Assembly: GCF_017301735.1 (NCBI RefSeq)
Contig: NZ_CP071090.1
Coordinates: 434,001-498,000, forward strand
Source: Pyxidicoccus parkwaysis
GTDB taxonomy: Bacteria; Myxococcota; Myxococcia; Myxococcales; Myxococcaceae
Length of the DNA: 64,000 nucleotides
Reading direction: 5' to 3'
Below, one piece after another: positions 36,558 through 45,770 of this stretch (its first letter is position 1; every line of letters begins with the position of its first letter). The translations under genes were made by a program, and so were the position numbers. The notes under the pieces were generated by a model, which saw nothing but the letters and a program-made list of their open reading frames with translations, searched no databases and had not been told where the DNA came from.

Positions 36558-37337
36558 ATGGCCAGACGTTTCACGCCGACCGAAGAGAAGGAGCTGCGTC
36601 CGCTGCTGGAGTCGGGAGCGCCGATTCCCATTGCCGAGGTGCGCCGCATCCTCGGTCTGGCGGAGATGCCCCACGCCCACCTGCTGGCGGAGGACACGTG
36701 GCTGCTCGGAGGCCGCGTCCTGCGCTGGCTCAGCGGGGAGATGCGCGACGGGCAGGACGAGGGCGACTACGACCTGTATTGCGGCTCGGTCGCCGCCTTC
36801 GAGCGGACGACGCGGCGCATGCTGGACAGCGGGTACTCGCCGTGCCGGAGGCGGGCCCCTGCCTCGCTGTGGCAGGCGCTGACGGGAATGGCGCAGGGCC
36901 GGGATGGGCATGAGCGGTGCACCTCCGACGAGGTCCGCAACATGTCGAGGGAGGAGCTGCTCCGGCTCCGGCGCTTCGCGGATGGCAGTGAGATGTACGT
37001 GCTGCAGTTCCACTCGCCCGAGGGGCATGTGCTCTCGGTGGTGCACCTCCCGTCCCTCTTCCTCGAGGGCGTCCCGCTGCACAACCAGATTGCCTTCACG
37101 GACCTGAGCATCTGCCAGTTCACCCTGGACGACCGCTACCTGCATGCGGGGCCGCACTCCTGGGAGGACCTCCTCCAGCGCCGTGTCCGCGTGGTGAAGA
37201 TGGCCCGCCCGCCCCGCACCGCCCAGCGGCTCCTCAAGTACGCCGCCCGGGGATTCTGGCCCTACCCGTCGACGGTGGGCACGGTGTACGGCGCGTGGCT
37301 CTCGGAGGCGCTGGGACAGCGCGGGCCGCGCGGCTGA
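36558..37337 (+). CDS. Nucleotidyltransferase-like hypothetical protein, 259 aa
   Basis: The gene starts 35 bp after the NRPS stop and is probably co-transcribed, although its ribosome site is weak. The only recognisable part is near the N-terminus: LLGGRVLRWLSG (residues 49-60) followed by EGDYDLYCGS (68-77). The spacing of a GG helix and a D-x-D strand resembles the catalytic head of pol-beta-like nucleotidyltransferases, including phage proteins with a DYDLFF motif. The rest (HSPEGHVLSVVHLPSLFLEG, then FDLSICQFTL-like strands and a basic C-terminus) is unassigned. No signal peptide or membrane segments. A role in peptide production is not evident. Confidence 0.6.
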   Translation: MARRFTPTEEKELRPLLESGAPIPIAEVRRILGLAEMPHAHLLAEDTWLLGGRVLRWLSGEMRDGQDEGDYDLYCGSVAAFERTTRRMLDSGYSPCRRRAPASLWQALTGMAQGRDGHERCTSDEVRNMSREELLRLRRFADGSEMYVLQFHSPEGHVLSVVHLPSLFLEGVPLHNQIAFTDLSICQFTLDDRYLHAGPHSWEDLLQRRVRVVKMARPPRTAQRLLKYAARGFWPYPSTVGTVYGAWLSEALGQRGPRG

Positions 37338-37406
37338 CCGTCGGCTATCGCGAAGGACGCGGGTGGTGCTAGGAGCGCCGGGACTTCCCCTCCCTGGGAG
37401 AGATGC

Positions 37407-38393
37407 ATGCGGGCGTTCGTCACCGGCGGCTCTGGCTTCGTGGGCAGGCACCTCATCGCGGCGCTGAAGGCGCGCGGAGACTCGGTGCGCGCGCTGGCGC
37501 GCTCCGCGTCGGCCGTCGCGGCGGTGACGGAGGCCGGCGCCGAGCCCTTCGAGGGCGACCTGTCCGACGCCGACAGGCTGAAGCCCGGCATGGAAGGCTG
37601 CGACACCGTCTTCCACGCGGCGGCGTACGTGAAGGGGTGGGGACCTCGCGAGGAGTTCTACGAGGCCAACGTGCGCGGCACGGAGCGGGTGCTGGAGGCG
37701 TCGCGCGCGGCGGGCGTGAAGCGGCTGGTGCACGTCAGCACGGAGGCCGTGCTGGTGGACGGCTCGCCGCTGGTGAATGTGAACGAGACGTGGCCGATTC
37801 CCGAGCGCCCCATCGGCAACTACCCCTCTACCAAGGCCGAGGCGGAGAAGCGCGTGCTGAGCGTCAGCTCCGCGGACTTCACCACCGTGGCGGTGCGCCC
37901 GCGCTTCATCTGGGGACGGGGCGACACGTCGCTGCTGCCGCAAATCATCGACGCGGTGAAGGCGAAGCGCTTCGCGTGGTTCGGCGGCGGGCGCTACCTG
38001 ACCTCCACCTGCCACGTGGCCAACTGCGTGGAGGGCATGATTCTGGCGGCGGAGAAGGGGCGCGGAGGCGAGGCGTACTTCCTCACCGACGGCGAGCCGG
38101 TGGTGTTCCGCGACTTCATCACCGAGGTGCTGAAGACGCAGGGCGTGGACCCGGGCACGCGCACCGTGCCGTTCGCCCTGGCCGCGACGCTGGCCACGGC
38201 GACGGACTTGCTGTGGAGCGCTTTCCACCTGAGCAGCCGGCCGCCCCTCACCCGCGCCGAGTTGCTGCTGATTGGCCGCGAGGTGACGGTGAGCGACGCG
38301 AAGGCCCGCCAGGAGCTGGGCTACCAGGGCCGGATGTCGCGCGAGGAAGGCCTGCGCGAGCTGCGGGCCGACTTCAAGGCGAGCGCGCCCTGA
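37407..38393 (+). CDS. NAD-dependent epimerase/dehydratase (extended SDR, 3-beta-HSD-like)
   Basis: I start at the second ATG (37407, GGGAG about seven bases upstream), which gives MRAFVTGGSGFVG at once; the ATG at 37403 is in another frame. The Rossmann motif G7-xx-G10-xx-G13 is followed by a FEGDLSD strand, HVSTEAV (Ser/Thr of the catalytic triad near 111) and Y139-x3-K143 in NYPSTKAEAEK, so the active site is complete. The 328-aa length and the later NCVEGMILAAEKG fit 3-beta-hydroxysteroid dehydrogenase-like SDRs. It acts on a soluble NAD(P)-dependent substrate, unknown here. It may tailor one of the neighbouring peptides. Confidence 0.85.
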   Translation: MRAFVTGGSGFVGRHLIAALKARGDSVRALARSASAVAAVTEAGAEPFEGDLSDADRLKPGMEGCDTVFHAAAYVKGWGPREEFYEANVRGTERVLEASRAAGVKRLVHVSTEAVLVDGSPLVNVNETWPIPERPIGNYPSTKAEAEKRVLSVSSADFTTVAVRPRFIWGRGDTSLLPQIIDAVKAKRFAWFGGGRYLTSTCHVANCVEGMILAAEKGRGGEAYFLTDGEPVVFRDFITEVLKTQGVDPGTRTVPFALAATLATATDLLWSAFHLSSRPPLTRAELLLIGREVTVSDAKARQELGYQGRMSREEGLRELRADFKASAP

Positions 38394-38401
38394 GGACGCA
38401 C

Positions 38402-38428
38402 GCGGCGGCCCTGTGCTCGGGCCGCCGC
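38402..38428. terminator. Perfect 10-bp hairpin between convergent genes
   Basis: GCGGCGGCCC (38402-38411), a 7-base loop, then GGGCCGCCGC (38419-38428). It sits in the 48 bp between the SDR stop codon and the CmlA-like stop codon. There is no T-tract, so it may be a bidirectional GC-rich terminator or an mRNA 3'-end stabiliser. Confidence 0.6.
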
Positions 38429-38441
38429 TGCTGCCGGTCCG

Positions 38442-40040
38442 TCAGGCCTCCAGGAGCAGGTCCGTGAGGCCGTAGAGCCGCTGCGCGTTGATGCCCTTCG
38501 CGCGGGCCTCGGTGAGCAGCCGGTCCGACTCCTTCATGCGCGGCGCGTCGGGCGAGCAGGGCGGGCCGATGATGTGCTCCATCCACGGCTCCAGCCCCAT
38601 GGCGTAGTTGCACAGCCGCGAGGCGCCCACCATCTCCAGGATTCGCAGGCCCTCGTTCGCGTTGCTGCCCCGGCAGCGCCGGTTCTTCTCCAGCTTGCGG
38701 TCGCGCTTCTTGGGGAAGAGCGCCTCGAGCGTCCAGGTGTGCGGAGCGCCCTCGATCTCCGTGTTCATGAAGACCGTGTTGATGGGGCCGAGGCTCTGGC
38801 GCATGTGACGGTAGACGGCGTCGTCCACGCACATGGAGTCGGCGGCGAAGAGCATCCGCTGCTTGCCGGTGCGCACCACGTACGACGACTTGGCGTGGCC
38901 GATGTCGCCGTGCTCGCCGAGGAAGGGCACGGCGATGAGCTCGCCATCCGGCAGCGGCACCGACTCGTAGCTCTCCAGCTCGAGGACGTTCTGGAAGCCC
39001 AGCTCGCGGGCCAGCATCCGGGGGGAGTAGTCACCCACCAGGAAGCCGTTGGAGCGCGGCACCACCAGGTGGCCGATGCGGTGGCGCAGCCGCAGCAGCG
39101 TGTCGACGGCGAGGTGGTCCGGGTGGCTGTGGGTGATGAGGGCGTAGTCGATGCGCGGCGGCAGCTCGTGGAAGGTGAGCCGCGGCATGCCTCCGCCCGT
39201 CGGACGCGCGCTGATGACCGGGTCCACCAGGATGGTGATGCCCTTCCACTCCACCAGGGCGCAGGCATGCCCCAGGTAGCGAACGCGGGGCTGCGCGCCG
39301 TCCCACGGCGTGTACGTCGAGGGCTGTGCCTCGGTGAGCATCGGCAGCAGCTGCGCGTCTCCGGCGTCGGACAGGCCCAGCACGTCGCGCAGGTAGCCGA
39401 GCGGCCGGGGCGACAAGTCCGTCTCGAAGAGACGGCTGACGCGCTCCTCGGAGAAGGGCACCGCCCAGTCGATGTGCCCGGGCTCCATCAGGTAGGGCGT
39501 CGTGAAGAGGTGCGGGCGGCTGGCGTCGGACTGCAGCGGGAGCAGCCGCAGCGATTGGAGCTTCGGCTTGTGGTAGGCGCTGCGGTACATCGCCCCCTCC
39601 ATGACGCGGACGAAGGGACGGTTGGAGTAGTCGTACGAGAGCTCCACCAGGCCCCGCAGCGGCTCGGGCACCTTCTCGTAGAGCGGCTCGAGCGATTGGC
39701 CCTTGGCCTCCTCCGTCAGCCAGCCCTGGAACTCCTCGAGGGCCTCGGCCATCCGCACCCGGTCCGCCTGGTCCTCCTGCATCTTTTGCAGCAGGGCCTT
39801 CACCTCGCCCGCCCGCTCCGGGGCGATGCCGACGAAGGTGCCGCCGCTCAGGGCCGGGTCCTTGGCCGCCCGCGCGTGGAACTCGGGGCTCTGCAGATAC
39901 GCCTTGAGCAGCGGAATGAGGGACTTGTGCGTGTGCAGGCTGGCTGGGACGGGGGCCAGGGTCATCCACCATGCGGTCCATCCCTGGACGAGCGGGGCAA
40001 CGCAGGTGTGGTCAGCCAATCGATAGGTGGGCTCGGACAT
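38442..40040 (-). CDS. CmlA-like diiron beta-hydroxylase for carrier-bound amino acids
   Basis: The 532-aa protein has a unique N-terminal domain and a C-terminal metallo-beta-lactamase fold. THSHPDH places ligands at H304, H306, D308 and H309. The next station, where hydrolases have His, is Glu376 in FLGEHGD; then comes Asp401 in FAADSM. From memory, CmlA of chloramphenicol biosynthesis is the same length and has H305, H307, D309, H310, E377 and D403, a near-perfect match including the diagnostic Glu. CmlA uses a diiron-oxygen centre to hydroxylate the beta-carbon of an amino acid bound to an NRPS carrier. It is the last gene of the leftward operon (GGAGA eight bases before the ATG), so it probably hydroxylates a residue loaded by that NRPS, with the Phe-like A domain the best candidate. 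A plain MBL hydrolase is the less likely alternative. Confidence 0.8.
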   Translation of the reverse strand: MSEPTYRLADHTCVAPLVQGWTAWWMTLAPVPASLHTHKSLIPLLKAYLQSPEFHARAAKDPALSGGTFVGIAPERAGEVKALLQKMQEDQADRVRMAEALEEFQGWLTEEAKGQSLEPLYEKVPEPLRGLVELSYDYSNRPFVRVMEGAMYRSAYHKPKLQSLRLLPLQSDASRPHLFTTPYLMEPGHIDWAVPFSEERVSRLFETDLSPRPLGYLRDVLGLSDAGDAQLLPMLTEAQPSTYTPWDGAQPRVRYLGHACALVEWKGITILVDPVISARPTGGGMPRLTFHELPPRIDYALITHSHPDHLAVDTLLRLRHRIGHLVVPRSNGFLVGDYSPRMLARELGFQNVLELESYESVPLPDGELIAVPFLGEHGDIGHAKSSYVVRTGKQRMLFAADSMCVDDAVYRHMRQSLGPINTVFMNTEIEGAPHTWTLEALFPKKRDRKLEKNRRCRGSNANEGLRILEMVGASRLCNYAMGLEPWMEHIIGPPCSPDAPRMKESDRLLTEARAKGINAQRLYGLTDLLLEA

Positions 40041-40100
40041 GCCGGGTCTCCATGAGAGTGTCGTGTTGAGGAATTCCTGGGACTGGAAGGGGGCGGCGGC

Positions 40101-41759
40101 TCACGACGCGCGCTGGCGTGCTTCGAGCGGAGGCTGCTCCGCTTCGGACACCAGCTTGCCGAACTCGAGGTGCAGGAGCCGGTCCGCGACGTGGAAGTAC
40201 CGGTTGTCGTGACTGATGACCAGCACCGTCTTGCCCGCGCGCTTCATCTCCGGCAGCAGCTCTTCGTAGAAAACCGCCTTGAAGCTGGGGTCCTGGTCCG
40301 CGCCCCACTCGTCGAAGACATAGAGGGGACGGTCCTCCAGCCACGCGGTGAGCAGCGCCAACCGCTTGCGCTGTCCCTGGGACAGGTCGGTGGTGGAGAG
40401 GGTGCCGTCGTCGTCAATCTTCACCTTGTGGTTCAGGTGGAGCCGCTCCAGGTACTGCCGGGCCCTGGGCACCAGGCCGGCGGGCGTGAGCCCCAGCAGG
40501 GTGCTGAAGAGGTAGTAGTCGGAGAACACCGTCGAGAAGCACTGGCGCAGCTCCTCCCGGTTCTCCGCGGTGATGGACACGCCGTCGAGCCGCACCTCGC
40601 CGGACTCCGGCGTGTAGAGCCCGGTGATGAGCTTGGCGAGGGTCGTCTTGCCGCTGCCATTGCCTCCCACCAGGAAGACGAGCTCGCCCTTCTCCAGCTT
40701 CAGGTGGATGGGGCCGAGGGTGAAGCTGCTGTCCTCGCGCTCGCGGTGGTAACTGTGGGTGATGCCCACCAGCTCCAGGCGGGTGAAGGACGTCCTCGGC
40801 GCGGGCGCGGTGCGCACGGCCTCCAGCAGGCCTTTGTCGAGCGCGAGGAGCCGCTCCACCTTGCGCAGCGACACCATGCCCCGGCTCAGGAAGGGGATGT
40901 TGGCCAGGAGGGCGTCCAGGGGCTGTTGCAAATACAGCACGGTGAGCGTGTAGCTCACCAGGGAGGCGGCCCCGTTCTGCGCCCCGGGAGCGGGGAGCAC
41001 GAAGAGCATCAGCCCGATGAAGACGAAGAACAGGAACATTCCCCAGCTGCTCGCGGCGGAGAAGAGGCTGGAGCCCTTCAGGTTGAGACGTCGCAGCGCG
41101 GTGGTGGTCTCTCCCAGGCTCTGTTCCAGGAATGCCGAGCGCCGGTCCGGGTGCAGCTTGAGCTCCTTGATGCCCTGGATGACGGCGCCGAGGTGCTTGT
41201 ACAGCCGGTCCTGCACCTCCCGGGAGGCGCGGATGAAGCCGAGCCCCCGCGACATGGGCAGCTGGTACGTCACGAAGCCCACCACCGTGAAGGCCATCAG
41301 CGCCAGGAAGACATTCGGCGACAGCCAAGCCAGGTAGACGAGGCAGCCGGTGACGATGGCGGCGTTGATGAGAATCTGGGGGATGACGAGCAGGCTGCTG
41401 CTGATGTTGTTCACGTCATCCGTCAGCATCGCGAGCAGCCGGGGGCTTCCGGTCTCCTCCAGCTCACGCAGCGGGGTGGCGAGGATGCGTTGGACGAGCT
41501 CCATGCGCAGCTTCTCGAGCATGGACTGCTGGAGGTAGTTCAAGAGGAGCTGCGAGCAGACGCGGGCGAGCAGCGCCACCAGCCCGATGCCGGCGAAGCG
41601 CAGGGCGGTGGCGGTGTCGGGAGCAACGGAGCGCTCCAGCACGGAGTTGATGAGAGAGATGAGCCCCGTGCTGGCGGCGCCGGACAGCACGCCGCACAGC
41701 ACCGGCAACAGGAAGCTCCACTTCGAGCCACCACGCAGGAAGAACGCGAGCAGTTTCAT
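40101..41759 (-). CDS. Cyclic-peptide-type ABC exporter (fused permease and ATPase)
   Basis: This 552-aa half-transporter has about six hydrophobic segments between residues 15 and 300 (for example FLLPVLCGVLSGAASTGLI, ILINAAIVTGCLVYLAWL and MFLFFVFIGLMLFVLP). An ATP-binding domain follows: Walker A GGNGSGKT (365-372), signature LSQGQRKR, Walker B LYVFDEWGADQD, and a switch His in VISHDNRYFH. The compact form with a DEWGADQDP Walker B fits the SyrD/PvdE type of peptide exporters. It lies 13 bp after the thioesterase-ending NRPS in the same operon, so it probably moves the finished peptide across the inner membrane. A GAGGAA site precedes the ATG. Confidence 0.9.
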   Translation of the reverse strand: MKLLAFFLRGGSKWSFLLPVLCGVLSGAASTGLISLINSVLERSVAPDTATALRFAGIGLVALLARVCSQLLLNYLQQSMLEKLRMELVQRILATPLRELEETGSPRLLAMLTDDVNNISSSLLVIPQILINAAIVTGCLVYLAWLSPNVFLALMAFTVVGFVTYQLPMSRGLGFIRASREVQDRLYKHLGAVIQGIKELKLHPDRRSAFLEQSLGETTTALRRLNLKGSSLFSAASSWGMFLFFVFIGLMLFVLPAPGAQNGAASLVSYTLTVLYLQQPLDALLANIPFLSRGMVSLRKVERLLALDKGLLEAVRTAPAPRTSFTRLELVGITHSYHREREDSSFTLGPIHLKLEKGELVFLVGGNGSGKTTLAKLITGLYTPESGEVRLDGVSITAENREELRQCFSTVFSDYYLFSTLLGLTPAGLVPRARQYLERLHLNHKVKIDDDGTLSTTDLSQGQRKRLALLTAWLEDRPLYVFDEWGADQDPSFKAVFYEELLPEMKRAGKTVLVISHDNRYFHVADRLLHLEFGKLVSEAEQPPLEARQRAS

Positions 41760-41772
41760 GGGTTCCTCGCGC

Positions 41773-44700
41773 TCAGGCCGCGGTGGACAGCGATGAGCCG
41801 GGGCCCGCCGCGCGCTCCAGCAATTCCCTCAGCCGCTCCGCCAACCGCTCCACATGCGGTGGGGCGATGAGGCTGAAGTGGTCTCCAGGCACCTCGTGGA
41901 CCTCCACTCCGGAGGTCAGCGCGCCCCAGCCCAGGTCCTCCTCCAGGCCCTCCCGAGGCCCCTCCGCCGCGCGCAGCAGGACGGCGCGGCCCGGGTAGTT
42001 CCCGGGAAGGTACGCCTGCGTGGCGCGGAGGTTGCGGGAGAAGACCCGCCACAGCTCGCGCAGCTCGGCGAGGGCCTTCGGCGGCAGGCCCGCGTCCGCT
42101 CCCGGCGCGTCCTCCAGCAGGGCCTTCAGCTCCCCGGCGTCCACCTGCCCCAGGAGCTCGGCCGCCTCGGGGTTCAGCCCCGCCTGGCGCGAGAGGTGCT
42201 CCGCGAACTGGAACACCTCCCGGGCGCGGGCCTCCGCCTCCTCCAGCGGCGGTCCGTCCTCGCGGCTCCGGGCGTCGATGATGACCAGCAGCGCGACCTT
42301 CTCTCCGCGCTCCTGGAGCTGCCGGGCCATCTCGTAGGCCACGCGTCCGCCCAGGGACCAGCCGCCCAGCAGGTACGGCCCGTGGGGTTGGACCTCCTGG
42401 ATGGCGTCCACGTAGTGCCCGGCCATCGCCTCCAGCGTGCCGTGCGGCTCCTGACCCACGGGGACCTGCAGGCCGTAGAAGGGCTGCTCCGGAGGCAGCC
42501 GCCGCGACAGCTCCAGGTAGCACAGCACGCCGCCGCCCACCGGGTGCACGCAGAAGAACGGCGTCCGGCTGCCCCCGCGCCGCAGCGGCACCAGGGCGGA
42601 CTGTGAGGGCGCGCCCGCGTCGATGCGTGCCGCCAGCCCCTCCAGGGTGGGCGCCTCGAAGAGGTCGATGACGGCCAGCTCCACGCCGAACGTCCCGTGC
42701 ACGCGCGCCACCACCTGCGTGGCCATCAGCGAGTGGCCTCCCAGCTCGAAGAAGTCATCCCGGGCGCCCACGCGCGGCACCTTCAAGAGCTCCTCCCAGA
42801 TGGCGGCCAGCCGCAGCTCGGTGGCGGTGCGCGGCGCCACATGGTCCGCGTCCTCGCGGGCCCGGACGGGCGCGGGCAGCGCCTTGCGGTCCACCTTGCC
42901 GTTGGACGTGAGCGGCAGCGCCTCCAGCATCACGAAGACGGAGGGCACCATGTATTCCGGCAGCCGCTTTTCGAGGAAGCCGGTCAGCACCTCCTCCTCC
43001 AGCGACTGTCCCTCCCGGGCCACCACGTACGCCACCAGCCGCTTGTCTCCCGGCTGCTCCTCGCGCGCCACCACCACGCACTCGCGCACCGAGGGGTGGG
43101 CCCCCAGCGCCGCCTCCACCTCGCCCAATTCCACGCGGTAGCCGCGAATCTTGAGCTGGTGGTCCATCCGGCCGAGGAACTCGATGCGCCCATCCTGCAG
43201 CCAGCGCACCTTGTCTCCCGAGCGGTACACCCTCGCGCCCGGCTCGGGACTGAAGGCATCCGGAACGAAGCGCTCCGCCGTCAGGTCCGCGCGGCCCAGG
43301 TACCCGCGGGCCACGCTGGCCCCGCCGATGTACAGCTCACCCGGCACGCCCACCGGCACCGGCTGCCCGTACGCGTCCAGCACGTACACGCGCACGCGGC
43401 CCAGCGGCCGGCCCAGGGGCACCGACAGCGCCCCGGGCGCGCGCACGCCGCGCTCCACCCGGCCGCACAGCACGCCCACCGTCGTCTCCGTGGGGCCGTA
43501 GTGGTTGAACACCTCGCACGTGGGCGACAGCGCGTGCACCTGCTCCACCAGCGCCCAGTCCGACATGTCTCCGCCCAGCACCAGCCGCTGGCGCGGCAGC
43601 AGCTTCTCCGCGCCGGGGGCCGACAGCAGCGCGCCCAGGTGCGTGGGGACGATTTTCAGGCCGTCCACCGCGTGCCGCGCGCCGTAGTCCCTCATCCGTC
43701 CCGGGTCCGCCGCCGTCTCCTGCTCCACCAGGTGCAGCGCGCCTCCCGAAGCCAGCGTGGGGAAGATGGCGGTGTGCCCCAGGTCCGCCGCCAGCGTGGA
43801 GACCGAGCCGAAGCTGCTCCCCGGCGCCAGCTCCAGCCGGCGGGTGACGCCCTCCACGTAGCAGGTCAGGTGCCGGTGCTCGATGCACACGCCCTTGGGC
43901 TGCCCCGTGCTGCCGGAGGTGTAGAGCACGTAGGCGAGGTTGCCCGACCCCACGCGGCTGGTGGGCGCCTCCTCGGGCTGGGCCTCCAGCAGGCCGTCCT
44001 CCGCGTCCAGGCTGACGAGGAAGCCGCCCTGCGCGGGGAGCTCGTCCATCAGCGACTCCTGCGTGACGATGAGCTGCGCCTTCGCGTTGCTCAGCACGTG
44101 CCGCATCCGCTCCTGGGCATGCGTCTGGGACGGGTCCAGCGCCACGTAGGCGCCGCCCGCCTTGAGGATGCCCAACAGGCCCACCAGCGCGTGCACCGAG
44201 CGCTCGACGAACAGGCCCACCCGCGTCTCGGGCATCACCCCCAGCGCCTGCAGGTAGTGCGCGAGCTGGTTGGCCTTCCTGTCCAGCTCGCCGTAGGTGA
44301 GCTGCCCGTCCGAGGCCACCACCGCCACCGCGTCCGGCACGCGCGCCGCCTGCTCGGCGAACAGCTCATGGAAGCAGCGGGACGGCGCGGGCGCCGCGGG
44401 CTCGTTCCAGTCCACCAGCAGCCGGTGGCGCTCCGCCTCCGACAGCAGCGGCAGCGCGGACAGCCGCTGCTCTCCGCCCGTGGCCACCACCGCCTCCAGC
44501 ACCCGCTGGAAGTGCAGCGCCATGCGCTCCATCGTCGGAGCGTCGAAGAGGTCCATGCTGTACATCCACGCGCAGTACAGGCCCTCGGTCGCGGGGCTCA
44601 CCAGCACGGTGAGGTCCAGCTTCGCCGTGGCCGGGTCCACCGCGTCCGACTCCAGCCGCAGCCCGGGCAGCTCCACCACGGCGCGGGACGTGTTCTGGTT

Positions 44701-45770
44701 CTGCAGCACCAGCTTCACCTGGAAGAGCGGCGCGTGGGCCATGCTGCGCTCGGGGTTGAGCGCCCGCACCAGGTCCTCGAAGGGCACGTCCTGGTGCGCG
44801 AAGGCGTCCAGCGACACCTGCCGCGTCTGCGCCAGGAGCTGGCGGAAGGACGGGTTGTCCCCCAGGCGCAGGCGCATGACGAGCTGGTTGACGAAGAAGC
44901 CGATGAGGGACTCCGTCTCCGCGTGGTCGCGGTTGGCCACGTCCGTGCCCACCAGGATGTCCGTCTGGCCGCTGTAGCGGTGCAGCAGGGCCTGGAAGGC
45001 GGCCATGAGCGTCATGAAGAGCGTGGCGCCCTCGCGCTTCGAGAGGGCCTCCAGCGCGTCCGCCAGGGAGCGGGGCAGCAGGGTCAGGTGGGTGGCGCCG
45101 CGGTAGGTGCGCACCGCCGGCCGGGGCCTGTCCGTGGGCAGGTCCACCACCGTGGGGGCACCCTCGAGCCGCTGGCGCCACCATCCGAGCCGCGACTCCA
45201 GCACCTCGCCGCTCAGCCACTGGCGCTGCCAGATGGCGTAGTCCGCGTACTGCAGGCCGAGCTCCGGCAGGGGCGAGGGCCGGCCCTGGCGGAACGCCTC
45301 GTAGAGCGCTCCCATCTCCCGCACCAGCACGCCCATGGACCAGCCGTCCGAGATGATGTGGTGCAGCGTGAGCAGCAGCACGTGCCGCTGCTCACCGAGC
45401 CGCAGCAGGGTGGCGCGCAGCAGCGGGCCGGTGGACAGGTTGAAGGGCCGCCGCGCCTCCTGCGCGACGAGGTGCCGCGTCTCGGCCTCCAGCTCCGTCG
45501 CGGGCACCTCCCTCAGGTCCACCACCTCCAGCGGCAGGGAGACGGGCGGGGCGATGACCTGGACGGGCTCGCCCTGCTCGGCGCGGAAGGTGGTGCGCAG
45601 CGACTCGTGGCGGCGCAGCAGCTCGTCGAAGGCGAGCTGCAGGGCCCGGGTGTCCAGCGCTCCCTCCAGGCGCAGGCCCGCGGGGACGTTGTAGTGCGAA
45701 GTCCCTGGCTCGAGCTGGTCCAGGAACCACAGGCGCTGCTGGGCGAAGGACAGGGGAATGGACCCCGTGC
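41773..45770 (-). other. Terminal module: C-A(Asp-like)-PCP-thioesterase
   Basis: The C domain lies at about 45760-44400, A at 44350-42880, PCP at 42850-42620 and TE at 42600-41790. The aspartate-like code is read from STLAADLGHT and NHYGPTETTVG. Sequence and order match the last module of the rightward synthetase (32535-36522), with long shared blocks such as PTSGSTGQPKGVCIEH-type A3 regions and the TE core LLGGWS.GGR.AYEMARQL.ERGE. Confidence 0.85.

Noticed and set aside
38442..40040. Plain metallo-beta-lactamase or antibiotic-resistance hydrolase
   Set aside because: The Glu at position 376, the unique 240-residue N-terminal domain and the NRPS operon setting fit the CmlA hydroxylase family better.
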